Source of the DNA: Amaurobius ferox
Taxonomy: Eukaryota; Arthropoda; Arachnida; Araneae; Amaurobiidae
Direction: 5' to 3'
Length of the DNA: 64,000 nucleotides
NCBI GenBank assembly: GCA_951213105.1
Contig: OX578155.1
Location: 29,776,857 to 29,840,856, forward strand
A model generated the notes under the pieces. It ran no database searches. It was not told the DNA's origin and saw only the letters and a list, made by a program, of their open reading frames with translations. Every line of letters starts with the position of its first letter. Position 1 is the first letter of the stretch. Both the position numbers and the translations under genes were made by a program. This document shows positions 11,371 through 21,115 of this stretch, piece by piece.

Positions 11371-12150
11371 TCTGATATGAGCAGCACATGACTTTCCCTG
11401 CAGACTCAAATTAATTTTCTCTTTATTTCATTGGTAATTTATTAAATTGGGTTTAATTGCACAAAATAGCAAACATAATTATTTCAATTGCACCGAATTT
11501 GCGCTTTTAATTCAATTTTCGTTTTCATTTGGTGACTGGACTTATTTTCAAAGGTGGCGTAGCGAAAAGACTAAAATATCTCGAGAACGCCTAGTCTTAG
11601 AGTAATTGAGTTGGTCTTATTCTTTTCATTGTCAAAAATTACGCCTAAAATAAGCATTTAATTGATAGATTTGAGCACATATGTATTCTATTTTTTGATT
11701 TAACGATTTTTGCGGGCCATTTCACAAAAAAAGCAGGCTCTTTTTTCCCGAATCATACTAAAATGTTATCAGCACCAGGCTAATCTACAACTGATTTATC
11801 TGCCAAATTTTGTAAAATTTGATGCATTAACATTTCAACTAGAGTGGATATAGTCAATTTTTACAGGCCGTTTCGCAAAAATCGCAGGTTCTTTTATTCC
11901 GAATCATACCAAAATCTAATCGGCAGCAGTGTCACCCGCAAGGGACTTACCTACCAAATTTTATGAAATTTAGACAATTAGTTCTTTAGTTAGAGTGGAT
12001 ACATACATTGCATAGACACACACACAGACGTCACGTTAAAAATAGTTTTTTCTTGTTCTAGAGGTCTCGAAACGTGTAGATCCGTTGAAAACTCGAGTTG
12101 TGATTTTTGGTATCATACCACTACTTTCCCTAGACATTATTACTATATTG
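11371..12150 (+). mobile_element. Hel-A copy, diverged
   Basis: Plus-strand Hel-A. It has the 5' end TCTGATATGAGCAGCACATG, then ACTTTCCCTGCAGACTC, the core tatctcgagaac, two internal modules, a cacacacagacg tract and the start of the 3' stem-loop ACTTTCCCTAGACATTA at about 12123. The right arm of the loop is lost. It abuts the 5' side of the minus-strand Hel-A, so the two copies face away from each other. Confidence 0.75.
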
Positions 12151-12668
12151 CTATAAACAGAATGCTATAAAAACTGGTTGCAATATTTAGTGACCATTAG
12201 CGGGCAAAGCCAGCTAGTGTATATGAAACGTGTAATGTCATAAGACTTGTGCATGGTCAGCGTACTTAATATTCAATTGAATTATCTTAAGTCTGTGAAA
12301 TATTTAGTATGTAGTGAATGCAAATACAATTGTCAAGGTTTTCCTCAAACTTTCTTGGAGCACAAGGAAATTGTTTACTAACAAGGAAAATCTTCCAAAA
12401 TGGAATCCACAATTTTTGCGATAAAAAGAAAATATCCCAAGGTCATATATCTGAATTGAGGCTGTATTTGATATTCTCATGTTGCGTTCAAAATTTTTAT
12501 ACTGTATAGATGTACTTTTATCGTAATCGGCTCAGTACCAGAATTTAATAAATGTATCTTACGAGCTTTTAGTTTGTAAATTATTTCCTTAACATTTTTA
12601 TAAAAAATCTGAATAATTTTTATAAAATTTTTTTATAATATAAGGTTTTTATAATCATTTTTATAAAA
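12151..12668. other. Unassigned AT-rich sequence
   Basis: Contains a 63-codon open frame (12318-12509) without recognisable features, and TTTTTATAA-rich short repeats at 12594-12668 next to the broken edge of a Hel-B copy. Confidence 0.3.
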
Positions 12669-13359
12669 TGTCGTCGCCAAAATCTCGCCAAGCGTTATGG
12701 ATGGAAAAATAAGTTATTCTTACAGCAGATAAATGACTATTGGCGTTCAAATACAAAAGTATAACTCAAAGTATTTTTTTCTCGTGAATTGAACGAGTTA
12801 GATCCATGAGAATGATGTCACCCAATTTATCGCATGATATTACATATGAAAAGTAAACATGTTTCTCAATAGTTATTATTATTTTTTTTTAATTTATGGG
12901 ATTTTTTTCATAAATTTATTTGAAAAATGGGCAATATCTCGAGAACGATTCATGTTAGTGTTCTAAAGTTTATGTCAATCATTTTCAAAGGAAAAATTAC
13001 ATAAGAAATGTCTATTTGCGTAACTTTATTAAAGATTTTGATTTTTGATGATTTTTTCAAAATTTCACAGGAAAATTTAGGTGGGTTCTGAACATTCGAT
13101 TGCGTATAAAAGCAAGAGGCTTCCAGTGTTTACGGAATGTGATTTTTGTACCAAATTTCGTTCGAATCGGTCCATTCGTTCGTCAGTTATCGTCTCCACA
13201 CACACACACACACACACACAGACATCACTTTAAAAATGTTTGATTCGTGATCAGGGATACTTGAAATACTTGAAACGTGCTCTCCGTCGAAAACTGGAAT
13301 TCGAATTTTCGACCCCATCACAATACTTTCCTTATACATTATATATATAAGGAAAGTAA
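12669..13359 (+). mobile_element. Hel-B copy lacking the 5' third
   Basis: Begins within the tcgccaa-rich block (tcgtcgccaaaatctcgcc) and continues through the conserved body. A 20-bp CA tract lies at 13199-13220, and the 3' stem-loop ACTTTCCTTATACATT ... ATATAAGGAAAGTA at about 13326-13357. The 5' terminal sequence is missing. Confidence 0.8.
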
Positions 13360-13360
13360 T

Positions 13361-13417
13361 AAAGAGAACGTGGGTATAAGTCTTCAGGGAAAGTCATGTG
13401 CTGCCGCCTACATCAGA
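13361..13417 (-). mobile_element. Hel-A 5'-end fragment (57 bp)
   Basis: The 5' terminal 57 bp of Hel-A on the minus strand (aaagagaacgtgg, then TTCAGGGAAAGTCATGTGC, then CATCAGA), joined directly to the 3' end of the preceding Hel-B. Only this end survives, so either a deletion followed insertion of Hel-B into Hel-A or the two formed a composite. Confidence 0.7.
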
Positions 13418-13773
13418 TTTTTTATGTTTGTTAAACTGATATTCAGCAAAAGTAGATGGTGATACATATCAAGGAATTTTTGAAGATATTATCTGGAAAT
13501 CAGGCAAATATCAGGAATTTTTTTTCTTTAGTCTGAGATCCTGCAGCCACCCTGTAAATTAATTGGAGTGTGTGGCTGTGTTCGACTTTTTATACTATTT
13601 TGAAAGAAATTTTTTTTTAAATATCTGTATCATTGGTGCAAATGGTCACAATTATAATATGCTACCCTTTAAATTACTCATTGTAAATAGCTTGAAAGAA
13701 AATCTTTTGATTTATACAAAATTTGAAATTGCTTTTCTTTTTCTAAGCTTTGCGAGGGTATTACAGGGAGAAA
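13418..13773. other. Unassigned sequence
   Basis: No repeat family was recognised. A 94-codon open frame (13563-13847) runs into the Hel-A that starts at about 13774 and shows no domain. Confidence 0.3.
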
Positions 13774-14006
13774 GATGTGGGCTTTCCCTACAAATTGTAA
13801 TTCATAATCCATTGAGTGTAATTGCAGACATTGAAACCTATATCTAATTTACGTCATCTTTTGCTTTCGGCAATTTAATGTATGTTAAAACATTGCAATC
13901 TCCTCAAAATTCCAAAACACTTTTAATATTTCAGAAACGGTTCATCATATATTAATGGAGTTGGTCTTATTCGTTTTTCCTTTAATTGTAATGCATATAA
14001 AAAAAA

Positions 14007-14942
14007 TCTGTGGGCAGTACATGACTTTCCTTATATAACGCAATGAATTTACTACTTTTACAGTAAAAAAGAAATAGGTTATTATAGTAGATACTCATAT
14101 TATTTCCAAGATATTGAATTTTCTTCAATAAGTCGTCATTTTCATTGATTTAGCGTCATTTTTATCCATTTGGCGAGAGTGTCGTTAATTTGGCAGCATT
14201 TAAAAAGTCGCCAAGTTAGCGACATTCCGCCAAATTCGACGCCAAAATCTCGCCAAGCGTTACGAACAAAGAAATAAGTTATTCTTATAGCAGATAAATG
14301 ACTATTGGCGTTCAAATACAAAAGTATTACTCAAATTATCTTTTCTGGTGAATGGAATGAGCTAGATCCACGAGAATGATATCACATAATTTATCGCATA
14401 TTACATATGAAAAGTGGACATGTTTCTCAAAAGTTAATATGTTTTTTAATTTATGGGATTTTTTGATACATTTATTTGAAAAATGTGTAATATCTCGAGA
14501 ACGGTTCAGGCTAGCGTTCTAAAGTTTGTCAATCGTTTTCTAAGGAAAAATTACATAAGAAATGTCTATTTGCGTAACTTTATTGAAGGTTTTGATTTTT
14601 TGATGATACTTTCAAAATTTCACTCGAAAATTTAGGGGGGTTCTGAACATTCGATTGCGTTTAAAAACAATAGGCTTCCTGTATTCACGGATTGTAATTT
14701 TTGTACCAAATTTCATTCGAATAGCTTCATTTGTGCATGAGATATCTCCACAGACTCACTGACACACACACACACACACACACTCTTTCACATACACACA
14801 CACACACACACAGACATCACCTCAAAAATGTTTGATTCGTGATAAGGGATGCTTGAAACGTGCTCTCCCGTCGAGAACTCGATTTCGAATTTTCGACCCC
14901 GTCACAATACTTTCCTTATACATTATGTATATAAGGGAAGTA
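14007..14942 (+). mobile_element. Full-length Hel-B nested in Hel-A
   Basis: 5' end TCTGTGGGCAGTACATGACT (two bases shorter than usual), then ACTTTCCTTATATAACG. The tcgccaa-rich block has a GTCGCCAAGTTAGCGAC near-palindrome, and the tatctcgagaacggttc core follows. CA tracts lie at about 14763-14815, and the 3' stem-loop ends at 14942. Hel-A sequence flanks both sides. Confidence 0.85.
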
Positions 14943-15267
14943 ATAAGCATTTAAGGCATTCTTTTAAACATATTTTGACGTCTTTTATTTTCAGCTTTGC
15001 GGGCATTTCGAAAAAACTGGCAGGTCCCATTTTTTCCGAATCGTACCATAATGTTACGGACGTATCAACTGGAATTGTGGGTGTGCACTCCGAATACAAG
15101 AAAGAGCCCGAATTTCTTTATAACTAAACATGTTTGCGTTGTGCTTGTGAATAAACAAGAACAGTATACTTACAGCCAAACAGCGCTTAAATGCTCCATT
15201 AATTTCCCAGCATAACTGATATTAATCTCAAAACATTGACAAAAGTAATTTCACAAAGCAGCAACTA

Positions 15268-15639
15268 CCAACGGCACTACCGTGCGGAAAACAGCGGTTC
15301 TCGTTAGACCACCGAAGTCAAGCAGCATCGGGCGCGATTAGTACTTCGACGGGTGACCACCTGGGAACACCGCGTGTTGTTGGCACATTTCGGGCGCAGC
15401 AGCCCGGTGGTTTGCGTGATGGATTTGCACGCTACCGCAACTGCCGCCGTGTTCATGTGCAGTACGATCACGCTAAATATGTAGGTCCGTAAGCCCTTCC
15501 GAGAGGTTGGTGGTAGGGGAAGGAGGGTACGGTCCCTGTGGATGCCTCACCCACTGGGTTCCGGTCCAAATTGGGTGGCACTTCCCGGCCGTCCAAACGG
15601 TTACCTTAAACCTTTCTGGTAGGTCGGACGGTCTGGGTC

Positions 15640-15668
<29 letters not shown>
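15268..15668 (+). mobile_element. 5S rRNA-headed SINE
   Basis: The first 118 bp (15268-15384) read as a 5S rRNA relative: CCAACGGCACTACCGTG, the ggttctcgttag block, the internal promoter box-A region AAGCAGCATCGGGCGCG, and the box-C region GGGTGACCACCTGGGAACAC. A 5S-type internal promoter would be used by RNA polymerase III with TFIIIA. A body follows (tacgatcacg, gtccgtaag, gggtacggtccctgtgg, cactgggttccggtc, ggccgtcc) and a (CAA)n tail to 15668. The 13-bp direct repeat AAAGCAGCAACTA flanks it (15255-15267, 15669-15681). It is about 400 bp and encodes no protein; LINE-supplied reverse transcriptase is assumed. Confidence 0.9.
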
Positions 15669-15670
<2 letters not shown>

Positions 15671-15681
15671 AGCAGCAACTA

Positions 15682-15967
15682 GAGTGCGGTAGCCCAGTGG
15701 TTAGCGTGCAGGAATTGCACTCGGTATGCCCGGGTTCGATTCCCTCTGCTGCCAAAACTGCCGCCGTATTCACGCGGAGTACGATCACGTTAAACATGTG
15801 GGTCCGTAAGTCCTTCCAAGAGGGTGGTGGTAGGCGAAGGAGGGTACGGTCCCTGTGGATACCTCCCCCACTGGGTTCCGGTCTAAATTGGGTGGTACTT
15901 CCCGGCCGTCCAAACAGTTGCATTACACCTTTCTGGTAGGTCGGACAATCTGAGTCTCAACAACAAC
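15682..15967 (+). mobile_element. tRNA-headed SINE with the same body
   Basis: The head at 15684-15753 has a pol III box A (GTAGCCCAGTGGTTAGCGTG) and box B (GGGTTCGATTCCC) at tRNA-like spacing, so it is tRNA-derived. From 15755 onward the body and tail are the same as those of the 5S-headed copy just upstream, including gggtacggtccctgtgg, ggccgtccaaac and the (CAA)n end. It is bounded by AAAGCAGCAACTA (15669-15681) and AAAGCAGCAGCTA (15968-15980). It therefore inserted independently at the same target site as its neighbour rather than as part of one dimer. Confidence 0.9.
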
Positions 15968-17225
15968 AAAGCAGCAGCTACTATTATCGAAACATTGACA
16001 AAAATCACAGTCCAATGTAGCTCGTATCTTGTCAACTGAATTGAACTGCATTTCATCGGAATGGTGAGTCCTTTTATAGTCGTGTCTCTATAGAAATTTC
16101 TAGAAATCTCTCCTATTGCGTAGAATAATCGTTATTGAGATGCTTCTCGAAGATTCAGGAAGTCGCCAGATCTGGAAACCCCTTTTCTGACTCGAAATCC
16201 TGGAAACCCTAGTCTCACGCCATGATGGTTTCTCCTCCAGATCTTCGAAGGAGACGAAAGGAAAGGCGGCAGTGAGGGAATATCACGTCTTCGCAACAAT
16301 AATCTATCTATTTAGCAATAGGGTATCCCACAAGTGACTTATCTACTAAATTTTGTAAGAGACACACACGGCGTAAACGTGTTCTAAAGTGCCCGAAATG
16401 TGTTGATTCGTCAAAAACTCGAGTTCGATTTTCGACACACTTTGCCTATACATTATTGTACTGGACGTTATTGTAGGGAAAGTAAAACTCTAATGTGGAC
16501 AGTACGTGACTTTCCCAACAGAATCAAATTCATTTCCGCTCTCTTTCTTCCATAATTCATTAAATTTGGGTTTATTGCCTAAATTAGCACGGATACCTAT
16601 TTTAAATGACATTGAATTTGCAGTTTTTATTCAAATTTCATTTTCATTTCGCGACTGGACATATTTTCAAAGGCGGCTTTGGAAGAAAAATAAACGGTTA
16701 GTTTTAGAGTAAAAGGGTTGGTTTTACTCCTTTCGGTGTCAAAAAGTTACGTATAAAACAAACATTTATACTTTTTATATATTTTTCAGTGATTTCTTTT
16801 TTATAATGTATTAGAAAAATACACAATATCTCAGGAATGGTTCATACTAGCGTTCTAACGTTTGTGTCATTTGTTTTCTAATAAAAAATTACGTAAGGAA
16901 TGATCAACTGTGTGACATTAAAAGTTCTGAGTTTTTGATTTTTTCAAAATTTCATTCGAACATTTGGGGGTGTGCCTAACATTCGATTGCGTTTAAAACC
17001 AATTGGGTTCCAGTGTTCACTGATTATAATATGTGTACCAAATTTCGTTCGAAACTATCCATTCGTTCGTGGGATATCGCAATTCTAGACTCTCTGACAC
17101 ATACACAAAGATATCACCTCATAAACGTTCGATTGGAGTTCTGGGACTATTAGAACGTGATCTTCCGTCGAAAACTCGAATTTCTGATTTTCAACCTTGT
17201 CACAATACTTTCCTATACATTATAC

Positions 17226-17805
17226 TGTTACGAACTTGTAAAACGCTCTGATGTCTCTTTGACCCCCCCCCCCCCCCCCAGTCTCTTTCGAAGACCAGAC
17301 GGAGAAAGCACCCATACTTTCACCCTTTCTTTCCTATGACGTAAATCTAGGGTTTCCAGATGCTGAAGTTCGGAGGAGGGTTGTCAAAATTTGCAATTTG
17401 GCGACATTTTGCGACTTTCCGGAGGTTCGAGAAACAGCTCGACGTAACCGGTATTCTACGAGACGAGATATTTCTTGAAGTTTCTGCAGAAAGAGTCTAT
17501 AAAAGGAGTCATCACTCAGTGGGGGGGGGGGGGGGGGCAGTTGACGTGATATGAGCTACATTGAACCGTGATATTCGTAATTGTTTTGAGAATAGTAGCC
17601 GCTGTTTTGTTAAATCAAATTCGTCAATGTTTCAAGAATAGTATACGTTGTTTTGTGAAACGAATGGAGAATTTAAGTGATGTTTTTATGTATATTGTTC
17701 CTGTTTAAACTGCGCTTGTGAATGAACGTATTAGTTATCCAGAAATTTGGATTCATTCTTGTATCCTGAACGCACACTCTCGATTCCTGAGGATACGCCG
17801 TAACA
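17226..17805 (+). mobile_element. Solo LTR (Gypsy-type)
   Basis: Begins TGTTACGAACTTGTAAAACG and ends GATACGCCGTAACA, so the tips are inverted (TGTTACG/CGTAACA). Inside are the ctagggtttccagat block, a ttggcgac motif, a TATA box (CTATAAAAGG, about 17497-17506), and a gcttgtgaatgaacg block equivalent to the poly(A)-signal region of the LTR at 32761. It carries 17 C at 17263-17279 and 17 G at 17521-17537. No internal retrotransposon code adjoins. A clear target duplication is not visible because the right flank is an AT repeat. Confidence 0.78.
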
Positions 17806-17806
17806 A

Positions 17807-17828
17807 TATATATATATATATATATATA
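17807..17828. repeat. (AT)n microsatellite
   Basis: A short AT dinucleotide run between the LTR end and the pogo-like element, in the loop of a Hel 3' stem. Confidence 0.9.
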
Positions 17829-18562
17829 TACACACTCAAACCTGTTTTTCTGCGGTCTTTTATTGTGCGATTTTTTATTTGTGCGATTTTTTTGTGCGGT
17901 ATATGAAAATTTCAATCAAATTGGAACATAATTGACGAAGTTATCAATAAAAATAAAATTAATAGGTTTGATCGGCCATTTAGTTTTTCGATGCCAATTC
18001 TGAAAGAACTTCAGAATTCCAAAAGGAGCTTCAATCTTGTATATTTGGCTACCGAGACATATACAAGCGTCTAGTGAAACAACAGTCGTCGCAAAAACTG
18101 ATCACCGACTACATGGTAATTGAAAAAAGTCAACTCCAAACGAGTGCGAGGTAGTATCTTCAAGTGACGAAAGCGATTTTGAACCAGTTTACCACAAGAA
18201 AGTTCGCGTATTGTCAGACTACGAAGGATAATGGTTATACGTTTTGAAAAGTTTTGTATGTGTAAAATAAGTACATATGTAAATAAAATATTTAAAAATG
18301 TTCGCATGTGTATTTTCTAAATCAGATTCCAAAAGGTTTGGCGAGATTCCAAGTAGCTGCCAAGCCTCGTGTCTTGATTTCGTTTAAAAAAGCAATTCCT
18401 AGTTATTTCGTAAGGTTTTGAGTTATTTTCTACGTGAGACTTTTTTTAATTGTGTTGCGAAAACTATTTTTTATAGCTACTCGTGAAGTTTTGTGCGATT
18501 TTTTTTATGCGTTTTCTTTTATGCGGTCCCTAATCCACCGCACAAAAATAGGTTTGAGTGCA
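17829..18562 (+). mobile_element. pogo/Tigger-like non-autonomous DNA element
   Basis: Terminal inverted repeats CACTCAAACCTG (left) and AGGTTTGAGTG (right), continued by tgcgg/ccgcac, are flanked by TA on both sides. At 18070-18158 one frame reads KRLVKQQSSQKLITDYM, which resembles the PCNA-binding box (QxxIxxF/Y) near the C-terminus of pogo-type transposases. A shifted frame nearby gives an acidic SSSDESDFEP stretch and a stop at about 18230. So it is an internally deleted copy retaining the last part of a transposase. The family assignment is an inference from the TA duplication, tips and tail motif. Confidence 0.65.
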
Positions 18563-18575
18563 TATAGGGAAAGTA

Positions 18576-19306
18576 AAACCACCGCTGTAAACAAACTCGC
18601 TAAATATCGGCCATTTACACCGTCAAGTTATTCAATTCGGAGGTAAACATATTAATTTCCCAGATGCCAGAAGAACTTTCCTAAGGCAATGGAGAATGAA
18701 ATGCATTGCATGTGGTAACCAAAGAAATAATTACGGTAGCAGCCAAATCAGGACACGAATTAATACAGTTAGAAGCTGGTGCGATCAGCGACAAGTTTTT
18801 TTTGAGCTCATTAGAAACCGCTCGAAGTTTTGAGAGTGGCAACTTAAGCGGGCATCATGGATTTTTTTAGTCCATCGGCAAGGACTCGGAAAGGTCATGG
18901 GGGAAAACGTCAAGAAATAACTGTAGAAAAAAAGAAACGAGTTAGAACAAAATGCACCTAGTTCTAAAACAAGTTCTCGGAGAAAGCAGAAGTTACATTC
19001 TGATGCGAAAGCCGCATGACTTTTCTGACAAACGGCTCCTATTTTATATCTCGAGTATATATATCTGTTTGTCTTTGTTGCTCGCAGCGGAAAATCAAAT
19101 TTTGAATAGTCTCGAAATTCCGTACAGAAGCAGCTGAAATTCTAAAACATGTCATCTCATCGATATTTTTTTTAAAATTCGAATTAGTTTAAAAGTTATA
19201 AATTTAAATGTAGAAATTCGGCCAAAATGTCGCCAATTTCGCATAAAATTTATCGAGCAGACGATTTCCTGTTGCAAAAGGTACGAATTGTGATCAACAA
19301 AGGAGA
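18576..19306. other. Unassigned sequence
   Basis: No convincing repeat or gene. Around 18950-19200 there is weak similarity to the repeat at 58700-59300 (aaaattcgaattagt and the tgcac ctag block), too weak to call firmly. Confidence 0.3.
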
Positions 19307-19512
19307 TGTTACAAACGTGTCAAATGCTGTGACTGGAAATGCGTTTGAAAACCAGACGGAGGCAACACCCGTACAGACAACCTCTATTGTTACGTAAATC
19401 TAGGGTTTCCAGATTTTGCAATTTATCTCCAATTTGGCGACTTTTCGAAGATTCGAGGAAGATATCGAGATAGCTATATTCTACGAGATATCAGAGATTT
19501 TCATAGTAATAA
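19307..19512 (+). mobile_element. LTR fragment (5' 200 bp)
   Basis: Starts TGTTACAAACGTG and shares accagacggag, cgtaaatctagggtttccag and ttggcgacttttcgaagattcg with the LTR at 17226. It stops matching after about 19512, before the TATA-box region, so it is a truncated copy. Confidence 0.65.
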
Positions 19513-20010
19513 AATTCCTATTTCCAAATTAAATAATGAAAAGTTAAATAAATTATTGGCAAATATGAAAAAATATAACTTGAATTTTAGAAATCCATGG
19601 ATTGAAACTTAAACCATCAATTTTATATTGATTTTTAAAACAGTTTAATATGTCAACTCAAATTGCTTAGCAGCAGCTAGTAATTTTTCTTATAGCTGTT
19701 AATTGTCAAGTTAGGTTTGCCCAAAGTATAAGTTAATTTGGTGCTGAGAAATAGTTTTATGCAGGGTGCTTGAGGTTCTTAAAAACTGCTTAATTCAGGA
19801 TTTGTATATTTAAAGGCCACAAAATTGCTAAATTTTTACCAAAGTGCTTAATTATCTTACAGACATGATTCAGAAATTACAATAAATGTCGCTAAAATAA
19901 TCTCCCGTCCAAGAGGGGCGATCCTATTGCGAATTTTTCCCTTCGCCATAGGGTAAAGGGGGTCAAAAGTTCATATTTTTTGGTTCCCTCTTCTTCCAAT
20001 TTTTTCGAAG
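19513..20010. other. Unassigned AT-rich sequence
   Basis: No repeat family or credible coding sequence was recognised. Confidence 0.3.
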
Positions 20011-20281
20011 GGGTGGGACAGCTCAGTGATTAGCGTTCGGGAATTACACTCGGACGACCCGAGTTCGATTCTCGGCTGTGCTCAAACTGTCCCCGTGTTT
20101 ATACGGAGTACAGGCACATTGAATATGTGGGTCCGTCAGTCTTTCAGAGAGATTGGTGGTAGGGGAAAGAGAGTCCCTGTGGATGCCACCCCCACTGGGT
20201 TCCGGTCTAAATTCGGTGGCACTTCTCGGCTGTCCAAACAGATACCTTATACTTTCGGGTAGGTAGGGCGGTCTGGGTCGA
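20011..20281 (+). mobile_element. tRNA-headed SINE
   Basis: The head has box A (GACAGCTCAGTGATTAGCG) and box B (GAGTTCGATTC). The body then has the gggtccgt, ggtaggggaaagagag and actgggttccggtc blocks and ends cggtctgggtc. A short gap in the body removes part of the gggtacgg segment, and the (CAA)n tail is absent or eroded. Confidence 0.85.
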
Positions 20282-20365
20282 AGAATTTCTTCCATTGTCC
20301 TGTGTAGAAACCCAACCCGGATTCCTTGAGTCTAATAAGAGATTTGCAGCACCTATAATCAGGGT

Positions 20366-20556
20366 GTACATGAAAAATCGCAGGGTCTTTTTTGTGTAAT
20401 ATTTGTTTGTTTTTGATATCATTAGCCCCACTTTATCAAACTTTGTATCAATTGAAATATTTTTTTTCCAGCCCCTTAAAAGGAAGGGTAACATGCTATA
20501 ATTGTGATCATTTAGAACAATACATGTTTTTCAAATCTTTTCTTGTAAAATTTGCA

Positions 20557-20587
<31 letters not shown>

Positions 20588-20588
20588 T
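20366..20588. repeat. Repeat fragment shared with 25493-25640, ending in (TA)n
   Basis: The aaaatgctataattg and tttttcaaat-ttttcttg-aaaatttgc blocks match the segment at 25560-25630. It ends in a (TA)n run at 20562-20588. Which element it belongs to is unclear; the other copy adjoins Hel-D. Confidence 0.5.
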
Positions 20589-20594
20589 ATTTAT

Positions 20595-21115
20595 TTGTAT
20601 GAGAAATTTTGGTGTCGAAATTGGCGGAGTATCGCCAACTTGGCGAGATTTTTTAAATGTTGCCATATTGACGAAAATATCGCCAAATTGATAAAAATGT
20701 AGCCAAATTTGTAAAAATGCCTATAAATTGATGAAAATTCAAAAAAATATAGGAATCTACTATATAAGAATAACCTATTTCACCATCTGTAACGTTTCGT
20801 GAAATTCTGGGGACGAATTTTGGCGGAATATCGCCCAAGTGAATATATATAACTTGACGAGTCTTTTTAAATGCTGCTAAATTGACGAAAATTACGTCAT
20901 ATTGATAAAATTGACGCTAAATCAATGTAAATGACGACTAATAGATGAATAAATATCTTGAAAATAACATAACAAACGATTATATATGAATAACTCATTT
21001 CTCCGTCCGTCTGTAATGCTTGGTAAAAAATTTGGCGGGATGTCGCAAACTCGGAGACTTTTTCAAATATTGCCAAACTGACGAAAATGTCGCCAAATTG
21101 ATAAAAATAACAAAA
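20595..21115 (-). repeat. Three tandem, diverged units of the Hel-B tcgccaa block
   Basis: Three successive segments (about 20610, 20815 and 21045) each read as the minus-strand Hel-B block: cgaaattggcgg, cgccaacttggcgag, tttttaaatgttgcc, then tgacgaaaatatcgccaaatt. The spacing is about 200-220 bp. This suggests local tandem expansion of one Hel-B segment, followed by drift. Confidence 0.6.

Larger units (their letters stand above)
15052..16298 (-). mobile_element. Solo LTR (Gypsy-type) with two nested SINEs
   Basis: The edges are TGTTACGGACG (left) and CTTCGCAACA (right), giving TG...CA ends on either strand, with a 4-bp duplication ATAA at 15048-15051 and 16299-16302. In the minus direction it contains a TATA box (ACTATAAAAGG, 16070-16080) and a gagcccgaattt block, both shared with the LTRs at 17226 and 32761. 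SINE sequence occupies 15268-15967, leaving about 530 bp of LTR. No gag or pol code is near, so it is a solo LTR. A short segment carrying the AATAAA poly(A) signal is inverted relative to the other LTRs (15135-15158). Confidence 0.78.
13774..16484 (+). mobile_element. Hel-A copy broken by Hel-B, a solo LTR and two SINEs
   Basis: Three separated pieces form one plus-strand Hel-A. The first is 13774-14006 (gatgtgggc, ctttccctac, the tatttcagaaacggttc core). The second is 14943-15051 (aagcatttaaggc, the gcgggcatttcg module). The third is 16303-16484 (cccacaagtgacttatctac, aaactcgagttcg, and stem-loop ending GGGAAAGTA). The gaps are filled by Hel-B (14007-14942) and by a solo LTR (15052-16298) that itself holds two SINEs. 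The piece order and continuity fit insertion into a pre-existing element. Confidence 0.75.
16489..18575 (+). mobile_element. Hel-A/Hel-B chimera, split by a solo LTR and a pogo-like element
   Basis: The 5' part (16489-16785) follows Hel-A: TCTAATGTGGACAGTACGTG, ACTTTCCCAACAG, the aggcggc and aagttacgtataaaac blocks. From about 16790 it follows Hel-B: acacaatatctcagg, gttcatactagcgttct, acattcgattgcg, and the atccattcgttcg block. The 3' stem-loop starts at 17207 and is interrupted after CATTATAC at 17225. It resumes at 18561 with CATATAGGGAAAGTA after the LTR and the pogo-like element. It follows the 3' end of the previous Hel-A by only four bases. Confidence 0.7.

Noticed and set aside
15684..15755. 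A tRNA gene
   Set aside because: Box A and box B are present, but the arms do not close into a convincing cloverleaf and the sequence continues as SINE body.
15606..15923. A 105-codon minus-strand open frame
   Set aside because: It crosses the boundary between two SINEs, and its sequence is explained by the SINE tail and head.
17226..17805. A complete LTR retrotransposon spanning several LTRs (15052, 17226, 19307)
   Set aside because: The LTRs have different orientations, distances and flanks, and no gag-pol code lies between them, so each is a solo or partial LTR.
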